From contig CM041203.1 of assembly GCA_023078555.1 (NCBI GenBank), forward strand, positions 3,329,981-3,393,980: 64,000 nucleotides of DNA. Reading direction: 5' to 3'. Made by a program: the position numbers and the translations under genes. Origin of the DNA: Ulva prolifera. Taxonomy: Eukaryota > Chlorophyta > Ulvophyceae > Ulvales > Ulvaceae. The first letter of the stretch is position 1; every line of letters begins with the position of its first letter. Below, piece after piece: positions 24,901 through 34,641 of this stretch. The notes beneath the pieces were generated by a model, which was not told the origin of the DNA, did no database searches, and saw nothing but the letters and a program-made list of their open reading frames with translations.

Positions 24901-26918
24901 CGGCCGTCCATGTCACAGCAGCCCGAAGCACATAAATACGATTGCGCGCCTGGCTGCATGGCCACATTGCATCGGTACCGCCGGAACGCTGTACACATTC
25001 ATGCAGGTCAGGCGGCATGTTGCAGTCGCCATTGCACTGTCACTGCCAGGCGGCTCGAGGCTGCTGCCATTCCTGTATGACATCGCAGCAACAATCACCG
25101 GCACAGCCCCTGCAGACTCGTCAGCAGACGTCGCCTCGGGCCAGCACAGCCTCGTGATGAAGGCCCGCTCCCTGGTTCCTTTCTTGCACAACTATCCTGC
25201 ATGGCTGTCTTCCCGGCGTAGAACAGGCGCCAATGCAAAACAAGATCGAGTGGCGGGTGATGAGGAGGTAGGCACGCTGGAACCAGGCGACATTGAGGCC
25301 AGCAATGACGGCCTACCTGTAAAGGAGATTCTTGACAGGGAAGCCTCAGCATGCTTTTCAATAGGTTGCGTAGGCAGCGGAGCAGAACACAAGGATGCGC
25401 TCGATCAAAGGGGCGAGGTGCTGTATGAGACCGTGGGGGGCTATTCAGTTCGCGTGCCGGCGTCCGCTGTGGAGCAGGAGCTGCACCGCATCGTGGAGCA
25501 GCTGGACCATGGCGTAGGGGCGCTGCGGCAGGCTCCTGTGCGGCGCGCTCTGGCTGGCGAATTTGGGCGCATGGAGCAGCTGCAGCATGAGGCCTTCTTG
25601 CGGATGCGAGCGGTGTGTCAGCTGCACTCATGGAGCGCTGCTCACTGCCCTCGCACTGCTGGACACAGACTTGGACAGCAGACAGTGCAGCAAGCAGAAT
25701 CAGCTGGGCTGGCGGAGTTTGTTTGCTTTGTGATCCGTGAAAGTAGAGCTGCGATTCAGCTGGTGCCCTGGCTTGAAATCCGCAGGCTACGCGTTTCGCA
25801 TGTCGGCAGAACCTCCTGGCTTACGCTTGGCGGACCAGATGCGGACATCACTTATGCATTGTGGACAGAGCGACCATAAAAGCGGAGCCTGTATGCTGCA
25901 GGCTGACCTGCTGGCTCGTAAGCGTGTGATCGTGGAGGCGGTCCGCCGCCTGCCGGCAATGGTGCCTCGCAGCTCCAACACGAGCAACACAGTTGCGCCA
26001 AGCATGCCGCTTAGCATTGCCTCAGTCGCGCGGAGCGTCCAGCAGCTTCGCAAGGTGTGGCAAAAGCGCAACACACTGCTGGTGGCTACCGTGCGGGAGG
26101 CACACGCACTCGCCGTGAGCAGCATGCAGCAGGAGCTGTCTGCGCACGTCGCCCGGGCCAAGGCGCACCGCACCGCATCCCGCACGGTGGCGGCTGCAAT
26201 CATCAGGGACAACCTGGCCGCAGTGCAAGATGCGGCAGTGGAACGCGTTGCGTCTGTGCGTATGCTGGAGACCCGCCGTGCTTCTCTCAAGGCCATGCGG
26301 GAGAAGTCGCGGGCCATCGGGTGCGCGATCGCGGCAGAGGGGCGGGCGGACATACGGGCGAAACGGTATCAGGCGGCCGTGCAGCAGCACACACGCACCG
26401 CAGAACAGGCGGCGGAGCAGTTTGAGCGGAAGCTGCAGCGCGAGGAGGCCGCGGACGGGCAGCGTGTGGTGCGGCTGGCACAGCGACAGGCTGCGGCACA
26501 GCAGGTGAGGGAGGCGGGGTTCACGATGGCGCATGCAGAGGCGCATGCTGCGGCCACGAGTGCGGCAAGTGCACGCACGTTCGCGGCGAGGGTGGAGGAG
26601 CGGGCGATGCGCGAGCGCGTGGGCCCGGCCGGTGGAGTGTGGGGTGGGCTGCCGCGCGAAGTGCTGCGGCAGCCGTGTCCTGTCACGTCCATCGTGGCGG
26701 CAGCGCAGAACTACGCCATGGAGGTGTGCAGCCTGTGCGATTTGCTGTGTCGGCCTGTTTGTGACAAGAGTTTGAATGCAATATTACGCATGCCTGCTGC
26801 CCTTTTCGCGATTCTGATCCGTGCGTTTCTATCCTACAATCGTGGCAAGGCTACCGCCCGACCAGGACTGAGTGCACATCGCCGAGTGCCATGCCTGTGT
26901 GACATATGCACACTCTGA
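22000..26918 (+). CDS. IQ-motif and coiled-coil protein, function unknown
   Basis: Function not recognised. Exon 1 (22000-22099) encodes MSNANVNPYGYSRLLDEDG and a Ser run, and joins in phase at a GTGTGA donor to 22201 onward (VTLHVIQGEQYRSFIRLLHK). Around 23010-23150 are two IQ-like calmodulin-binding helices, STVSIQSAWRAHTVRLA and VVCIQRAWRSMLFLAH. Next comes a region with WVELQGPPRGAWDCVALLE and MVMFSSPEEAARRALLLF (23640-23995). From 24990 to 25615 is a helical stretch (SVRVPASAVEQELHRIVEQL). From 25900 to 26600 is a long Ala/Arg/Glu-rich coiled coil (REAHALAVSSMQQELSAHVA and on). The stop used here is at 26918. Exon joins between 22550 and 25000 are unresolved and the 3' end may extend to ~27530. 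A calmodulin-linked cytoskeletal or ciliary role is possible but is only inference. Confidence 0.5.
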
Positions 26919-27223
26919 GTCACATACAGCCACAGAGCTCCACTTCCATGGTGCCAAGTCAGGGGCCGCCATGTACAAGTGACACTGCTCTGCCCGAAGG
27001 AGCCCGCCGGCGTGTTTGTGGAGTTGATGCGGTAGTTGAGCAGGGGTGCACAGGGTCGGGAGTGACTCGGGGCATAGTAAGCTCTGTGATTTACCCAGTT
27101 GCACCTAGACTGGGCATCCATGTGCTGGGCGTCCAGATGCACACGAACAAGGTTGGCCTACAGTGTTGTACGAGCATGCATGGTCGCCACAGCCAGGAGC
27201 ACGTGCACTAAGGGCTTCAATGT

Positions 27224-27526
27224 GTGGAAGCTCATTCGCTCGACATGCTCTCTTTGTGCCTGAGGTGCTCTGTGGCGCAGGAGCAGCAGCCAGACGCCGG
27301 CGCAGCAGGAGCAAGCTTTACGGATGTGGAGCCATGGGCACTACCAAGGGTGTATGCAGACTATCTGCCATGCCTTGCGGGCGTCCACCCACTGCATGGC
27401 GCAAAGGTTGCATTCGGGGAGTATGTGGGCGTACCCAGCATTCCCTTTGGTCACATGGTGGGCAGGCAGGGCGCCGTGAACCGTCCCAACATGGAGGGTA
27501 CCCTTCCCCAGAGTGCAGATGGCTGA
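27224..27526 (+). CDS. possible exon(s), perhaps 3' part of the IQ protein
   Basis: A protein-like open stretch follows an acceptor (TCTGTGGCGCAG ending at 27278) and contains FTDVEPWALPRVYADYLPC and AFGEYVGVPSIPFGHMVG before a stop at 27526. It is not recognised. It could be a further exon of the IQ gene or part of a separate small gene; the opposite strand is also open over part of it. Confidence 0.2.
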   Translation: MEAHSLDMLSLCLRCSVAQEQQPDAGAAGASFTDVEPWALPRVYADYLPCLAGVHPLHGAKVAFGEYVGVPSIPFGHMVGRQGAVNRPNMEGTLPQSADG

Positions 27527-28348
27527 CTGAATTGCCAATCTGAGACATGTCTGGAAGGCCATTCGCCGTGGCTGGGCTCGTGTCAAACACAAGGTCACCT
27601 GCTACGCCCAAGTTTGGACAGTATGCGATTTCCAGGCGGATGATGCAAAGCTTTGCTGATTGCACTGGTCGTGGCGACATCACACTTGCATGGACAACAG
27701 AGCCACCCCCTGGTGCCACGGCCCTGCACACGCCGCGGCAGCTCTCGTGACGTATCCTGGCTACTGGATGCTGCACTGTCCGCCATACTGCTGCATGCAT
27801 TCTTGCAGAGTTTGTGTCTACATGGATCCCTTGGGAACTGCCCTTTGATGTGGCTGCAGGGTGACTAGCACTTTTCGACTCACAGAATGCACTCACACTC
27901 ACAGACTCACACTTGAAGATGGTATAATGCGCATCTTGTCTCCAGACTTGTTGGTGCTTCTATCTTCCTCACCGAATGCCTGTCGGACACAAGAAGTGAC
28001 TGTGTCGACTTTCTTCAGTAGTGCTAATAGCATCATGCAGTGCTGTATGTAAACGGAAGAATATGCATGATAATCAGAAACATCTTACACGCCGGGCGCA
28101 TTCGTGTCGGCTCCCGCCGAAATGTTCAGCGGGCGATGTGGCTTTGCAAATCTGGATACATGTCATTGACAAACCGAGTCCGTACTGCAATCACTTGCGG
28201 CCCAGGCCATGAAGCCGCGGAAGTATTGCGCAGCTCGTTTATGGTGCCGTGTGCTGGGTCGTGTTGGGCGACTCCTCAGGCACTTGTCTACACGCTGCAG
28301 GGTGGACAGATCACACGACTGCTCTAGCTTGCATCGCATTAGGGCTCA
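27527..28348. other. no gene recognised
   Basis: Short open frames on both strands only (for example 27547-27750 plus and 27595-27786 minus). No motif was recognised. Confidence 0.35.
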
Positions 28349-28820
28349 TCACTGCTGCTGCAAGTCATCTAGATCTATCCGCCCGGCCAGCATCTCAGGC
28401 AGGGTCACAGGTGCCACTGTGTTCTGCATGACATGCCCGTGGACCACCTTCCCCATGGTGTACGCGAGCTGGCCAGGCAAGATCTTGCGCCTTTGACGAG
28501 CCCTTCTGCTCTCCCCTTGATCGCGCTCCTTTATGAGTGTGGTGATGCCTTTCTCGAGCTGATCTAAGATTCGACGGCAGCGAGTTCCTTGGTGGTGACG
28601 TTGAACCGCTCTGGATGGGAGCGTGCTCTTCAGGTGCCTCAGCGACATGCTTGCGTCACATGAGCAATAATCGAGAGCACCAACGGCTGCATCCTGGGCA
28701 CATTTTCCTTCTTCGGACAGATTTTTGGCATTCTCAATTGCTGACTCGGAGGACATGTTGGGTTCAGTGGCGCCGAGAAGCTCAGAGAATTTGTTGAGGA
28801 CATCAGCAGTGTGATTTGAA
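28349..28820 (-). CDS. hypothetical protein, 3' exon(s)
   Basis: Not recognised. The minus-strand frame reads from about 28820 (NHTADVLNKFSELLG) through an internal ATG at 28756 to a charged C-terminal part with LDQLEKGITTLIKERDQGE, RQRRKILPGQLAY and TLPEMLAGRIDLDDLQQQ before the stop at 28349. Helix-rich and charged, it looks like real coding sequence. A frame change near 28600 (ERFNVTTKELAAVES in the alternate frame) suggests a small intron there. Upstream exons were not found. Confidence 0.4.
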
Positions 28821-29834
28821 CGGAAGTTCAGGCCTGTAACTACACGTAATCACAAAGACGATCAGCGCCTGTTAGCATCTATGGAAATTGCGGCACGTTA
28901 TGTTAAGGGAAAATATGGACAACACTCACAATGTCACATGGCCTACAGACCATGGGATCAATGGCGCCTCCGTCACAGGCTGGCAGATGTTTTACAAAAG
29001 CGCGCCCTCACTTGCACTTCAGAGCCGGGACTGACAGGTGTTGGTGTGGTCACATTCATTGGGGCCAACCGGGTTTGCAGAAGGCGAGTCCGGCAGAATT
29101 GTGGGTCGAATGCAGACCACATCAACTGCGGCACTCCCAGTTTCTGGTCGGTCAATTTTGGTCTGTGGTGGCAGTTTTCGCATAATTGTGGGACACAAGC
29201 AGGACGAAAGCAGGGCCAAAGCAGCAAACGAAAGCTTTTGTCTATGGGCTCATGCCATGCAAGTCGAAAGCTTCACAGCAGCAACTTACATGTCACGAAG
29301 AGTTTACATTAGATTGTAGCTGTCCGAAGGCTGGCAGTGCCTTGATATCTGTTCATGCTGAAGTCGCTGGTCCCCCGATATCTCAACGGCAAAGGCTGTT
29401 TGGCTCACTGCAGTGTCATGCATGCTGGCACAACAGGTTGAAAGCGAGGCCCACAGAGCTCGGGGCTACGGCACGGCCGTGGACTGATCAAACTGCTGTC
29501 AGGCCGAGGCACGCTGACGCAGTGCACCTCGATCATCAATATTTGCGGGGAAAGTTGCTCGAGCGCGATCAGGCACTGTTGTCGAATACGTTCACACAGT
29601 TTCCTGCCTCGTAGGGCACTCGCATTGCTCTTATTTTCATAAACCCAAGCTGCTCTATAATTTTGGTGTGATGACTGCACTGCTTTCATTGATTATGTGA
29701 TGCCGGCGTGGGCGACCATTCGCGCACCTCGCGCCAGATTTCCTGGTACGGTGCTGGTCTGCGTTTGCGCCTTGGGCCCGACCTCGTGGCACCCAATCGC
29801 TATGGACAGCAATAAATACCCAAATCGAGTGCTC
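28821..29834. other. intergenic, upstream of RSH1
   Basis: No supported gene. It contains short opposing frames and probably the RSH1 promoter and 5' UTR. An ATG at 29697 is in frame with the RSH1 start and would lengthen the presequence. Confidence 0.4.
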
Positions 29835-32800
29835 ATGCAAGGTCTATGCGTCTGTACAGGTGGTGAGCGCGCAGCCCGCAAGCCAGCAAGCGCGCATTGT
29901 CTAGCTTCCTCTCCCGGGCGAATCCAGGGACCAATACCGCTCGGGGAGCCAATTAGAAAGGTAAGCTGCCGAGCGTGCCCAGCTCTTGCGATGTCGCGCC
30001 ATGATCAGCGTGGCTGCACCTTGTGGCTCCGCGACCAATCGGGATCGCGTCTTGGTGCCCACTGCGGAAGAATATTCACATCCTCAACTATTTGGGTACA
30101 GGTTTCGCCAGGTCGAAACGATGACCGCGCTGGTGGGCAGCCGTTTGATGTACTCGTTCACACCGATTACAAGGTGCGGTGATGTCACGCACTTGCTGCC
30201 CCTACCGTTCCTCGTTGTCATCTTACTCGTGCCTGCTCCGCATTCTTCTAGCTCATTGTGTCTGCGTGGTAAAGCCGGGGTGACTGTGAACACGTTGTGG
30301 CGTTCCCTTGCGCGATGCCTTGTACCGTGGCCCGTCTATCTCTGGGTTTTCGCGGCGCTATGGTAGCTTTTTTAATGGCTATGTCATAGTACTTTGTGTA
30401 CCAATGATGCTTGAAGGCTTGTATACATTGCAAATTTTCGATGTAGCCTGTCCGGGAACACGCCTGTTCCAACGTGCAATCTGATCGGCGGCTTCGAGTG
30501 TATCGCTTACTTCTTATCGGCTATAGAATGTCGCAGTCTTGATTCAAAATTGTAGCTGCAGTGCATAGCGGTCCTACGCTTGCTTGTGCCGCTGGTCACC
30601 CTCGAACCCAAGTAGCGCGCACTGAGCATGTCTTGTGGGTGCATGGAAGTGCTGTCGTCGCGACTTCGTTGCACTGGTATGTCCTGCGGGTCTTCCTGCA
30701 CACTACTTTGTCTAGGCCGACATACGCTTTCTGATGCAGTTTTACCAGGAAATTGAACCTGAAAACATCACCGAGCAGTTTCTCTGGGACGGCTTACTGC
30801 CCAGCCTCAGGTACCTGAATACCGAAGACCAAAACTCTGTGCATAAAGCATTGCGAGTGGCATACCATGCCCATGATGGGCAGTATCGCAAATCTGGCGA
30901 ACCTTTCATCACTCATCCAGTTGAAGTTTGCCGCATCCTGGCTGAGCTGGGAGCGGAGCCAGAGATGTTAATGGCCGGCCTGCTTCATGACACTGTCGAG
31001 GATACGGATCGTGTATGCCTGGACTCAATCCGTCAACAGTTTGGGCCAGACTGTGCCCAGATTGTCGAAGGCGAAACCAAATTCTCCAAGTTAGGGGAAC
31101 TTCATGCCGACATGACGAAAGAGGAGTTGCAGGTATGCATCTGGCGTCATTCGTATCGATTGTCCTTTGTGCTTTGCGCAGTGCAGGTCGGATTGCTTTG
31201 CCGCCCAGTTCTGTCATGGTGTTGGCCAGACGGTAGAAAAGAACAATTCTCTTGTCATCTGTGTCTCATTTTAGGGGTGTGTTTCCTAGGGGACTGTTAT
31301 GTATCCACGCCGGATCTCACTGCAACCACCGGTCCCGTGTGCAGTGCTCCTTACTGGGTTATTGTGTACCCATCATCTGTGCATGTACTTTCACATACAA
31401 GCTACCATGCAATCTGCCATCTCCCGCTGTGTCGGGTTCCTCTTTGTCATCTTAACCTCACGTGGTGCAGGCAATGGACTTGCAGCAACTGTTCCTTGCA
31501 ATGACGGAGGACTTTCGGATCATTGTGGTAAAGTTAGCTGATCGATTGCACAATATGCGGACCATGGCCTCGATGCCCCCCGCAAAGCAGCGCAAAATTG
31601 CTCTGGAGACCATCCGTGTGTTTGCACCACTTGCTGGCTTGCTCGGACTATGGCGACTCAAAGTCGAGCTTGAGGATCTGAGCATCATGTGCGAATGATG
31701 ACTTTTTGTCAGACGTGATTGCTACAAGATGCTATCGTCGTGTTTCACTCCGTGTCTTGCACGGCATTTTGTGGTCTAGTGAATGCTTGCGATGACTTGA
31801 CCTTGGCACTGTTGACGAGTTTGGAGGCTTTGTTAGTTGTGCCAGTCCGTGCAATGCGTGGACGGCAGCCACACTGGGCTTGCATGCATGCATAGATCTG
31901 TTGAGCTGTGCATCACTCTCGCTGCTAGCTGCAGGTACTACCGTCCTGCAGTCTACAAGCAGCTGGAATCACATCGGCGCCGCCAATTGGCAAATCAGGC
32001 TTCGGCCATCAAAGAAGCTCAGTGTACAACTGAGAAAGTCATCGCAGAGAAGCTGGGCCCAGAGGGGATCAGTGTGACTGTCAGGGGCACAGTAAGGTCA
32101 GTTTTTTCCATGTACAAGGCTGTCCAGAACCAGATATCATCAAAGCTGGCTGGCACTCCCATGGAAGATGTCCCTGATGCAGAGGTGTGTATCCCGGTGG
32201 AGTATTGTTCATGCCATGCTCCATTCAACGTGTCTGATTGGTCTGCAAAATGGCGATGATCACCACGGTTTTGACCCGCAAATGGCTTCACTCGTTTGTC
32301 TCGGTTAGCCTCGATCATGGATGTTGCGCGAATCGGCCAAACGCCAAGCCCAGTGATTCTGCGGCACATTTTCAGGCATCACCATCGCAATGTGTGCTCA
32401 GTTTGGCTTTCGTGCAGCGGAGTGCACGAAAGCCAAACTGTTGTACAGCACAAGTCTGATGCACAGTGAATCAACTGAAACGAGAGTGATTGATTGCACG
32501 TGCAGATCATCAGGCACATCAAATCCCATCGTGTCTTGGACATGGTTTCAGATGTCGTGAAACTGAACGTGGTCCTCACAGCACCGAGCACAGACAAGAC
32601 CCCCGACGATGCCCAGCTGTGCTACCGCGTGCTGGGCGTGCTGCACACCCTATGGGCGCCGGTTCCGGGGGCCGTGAAAGACTTCATTGCCACACCGAAG
32701 CGGAACGGTTACACGGGGCTGCACACCGTCCTGCTGACACGGGGATGCAGGACGACGCGACCTGTGGAGGTCGTGATTCACACGCATGCTATGCACATGC

Positions 32801-34329
32801 TGGCAGAGTTCGGAATCGCTGCAGATGCGTGGGTGCGGGAAGCGGAGGATTCCTGGCGGTCGCAGGGCGGGCGGCTGCCCCGCCTGGAACAGGAGTCTGC
32901 CAGCCAGGGGCAGCAGAATGGGGCTGCAAGTGAACGCCGTTCAGCACAGGACGGTGGAGCCAATGGCGCCGCTGTCCTTGGCAACGTGAATGCGGTTGAC
33001 TCCGGGATCGTAAATGGCAGTGATGCCAATGAGACTGTGGCCAACGGGGCCGCTGCAAATAGTGTGGCAGCAAACGGGGAAAGCAGCGACGCAAATGGCG
33101 CGTCAATAACAAATAAGCTGCCAACAATTGGCATTTTCGTGAAGAACGGCGTTTCGCTAGGGGCGCTGTGGGAGGCGGCGTCTCCACTGCTCGCCTCCTT
33201 CACAGAGCCGTTCAGCTCTGCGGACGAGCCGCAGAGGCCAGCGGCAGAGTGTGAGGAGGAGTCAGCGGCAGTGCTGGCAAACAAGCTCGGCACGTCGGCG
33301 ATCGCCCGCCGGGTGAACTGGCTCCAAAGTATACGGACGTGGCAGGAGGAGTTCCTGTGCACGGTCAGCGCGACAGAGTTTGTCAACGTGATCCAGCAGG
33401 ACCTGCTGTCACAGACAGTGTTTTGCTTCACACCGGCCGGGGACATCCGCCGCCTGCCGCTGGGGGCGACGGTGGTGGACTTTGCATACCACATCCACTC
33501 TGAAGTGGGCAACTGCATGGTCTCGGCTCGAGTGAACAACCGCGTGGTTTCGGTTGACCACGAGCTGCGGAACGCAGATGTTGTTGAGATCGTGCACTAC
33601 GCCCCCGCGAAACTCCGAGATTACAACATCAGGCGGCACCGGGAGTGGTTGCCGCTGGCGCAAACACAGGCCGCCCGGCACAAACTGCTGAAGTTCCTGA
33701 AGTCTTGCGAGGGCAAGAATGGTTACTCTAGTGATGGTATGGGCCTGCTGCCTGCCCCCTGCACGCGCGCCATTGCTGGATGTGGTGAATGCTGTGCGAA
33801 GAGTGCCTGCGCTGTGTAATCGACAGAGGTTGTCAGTGCATGTAGGTGTTGATTGTGAGCCACGGCACAAGACTGCTTGGATCACGTTGGAATGCCGTGA
33901 CCGCAGCGGTATCCTTGGTGATGTGGCGACCACGATCGCCAGACAGGGGGGTAATATAGATGTGCGCCCTTTCTACGCTGAAACTGGGTCTGTGATGCCG
34001 CATGTACTTGCTGTGCATCCACAGCACATGTGATCAGGTACAAAGGTATCAACTTTGTGATGCGTGCAGGAACACTCTGGTGGGAATGGGACCGTGTCGA
34101 GCCGACTTGGATACATGGCATTTAAGGTGAGTGGCCAAACAGTTGTCAACTTTTAGACTGCTTACAGTACTGTGGTCTGCATGGCATCACCCTGCATTGT
34201 GTAATTTTGGTACCGTACCTGCAGGTCACAGCGTCATCAGAGGCGTTCTCCCAGATCTGTGAGGAGTTACGGAGAGTCCCTGCAGTTGATAATCTGTACT
34301 TTGGGCGGCCAAAGGGGTCGTCCCGTTAG
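29835..34329 (+). CDS. RSH1: RSH1-type RelA/SpoT homolog, (p)ppGpp hydrolase with degenerate synthetase
   Basis: Controls the alarmone (p)ppGpp, in plants and algae inside the chloroplast. Nine exons (29835-29960, 30102-30173, 30740-31132, 31471-31688, 31935-32184, 32506-33736, 33804-33961, 34070-34126, 34225-34329) join in phase to 869 residues. Residues 1-42 are basic and Ala/Cys/Ser-rich, consistent with a transit peptide. The HD hydrolase domain has FITHPVEV, GLLHDTVEDT (~aa 149) and VVKLADRLHNMRT, all intact. The synthetase region (~aa 295-430) is eroded: GTVRSVFSMYK where RelA has GRPKHIYSIYRK, DVVKLNVVL where D-x-x-A-x-R is expected, and VEVVIHTHAMHMLAEFGIAA lacking the usual QIRT. An Asn/Ala-rich insert (~33010-33120) precedes the TGS domain (VFCFTPAGDIRRLPLGATV). 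The C-terminal ACT domain (WITLECRDRSGILGDVATT) is spread over three exons. The RSH1-like linker RRHREWLPLAQTQAARHKLL supports the subtype. Confidence 0.93.
32399..32440. repeat. perfect 18-bp inverted repeat with 6-base loop
   Basis: The left arm 32399-32416 (CAGTTTGGCTTTCGTGCA) is exactly complementary to 32423-32440, with GCGGAG between. It lies in RSH1 intron 5 (32185-32505), about 65 bases before the acceptor. RNA from either strand would fold into a very stable stem. Confidence 0.95.
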
Positions 34330-34398
34330 ATTGAAGTATGATATGTCCTCTGAGTCTAGGGCCAGCATGAGAGAGGGTATCGATTAGCATTCACGGCA

Positions 34399-34403
34399 TG
34401 TAA
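34399..34403 (+). terminator. candidate TGTAA polyadenylation signal of RSH1
   Basis: TGTAA lies 70 bases after the RSH1 stop. TGTAA is the common poly(A) signal of green algae; the assignment here is inference from position. Confidence 0.45.
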
Positions 34404-34641
34404 TTTACCAGTCTTTCGCACACTCACAGCGAACGCACAAGACACTCCATGCAGTAGTGTGCGCGGTCACGCATTGACTATTGCATATGTCTGCTACGAC
34501 TTCGCCAGAGGTACCCTGAGCGCGGCATGTGTTGTGTATGCAAGATCCGTGCAAATCCTGATTTGTTTGCATTTCTGCTTTGCATTGTTCTGCTGCTAAC
34601 CAAAACATCCGCAACCCACTCACATAGAAGTCTGAACAACT

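Noticed and set aside
32494-33819. A separate 441-residue gene beginning at 32494
   Set aside because: It is exon 6 of RSH1 read through its splice sites; the acceptor at 32505 and the donor at 33737 join it in phase to its neighbours.
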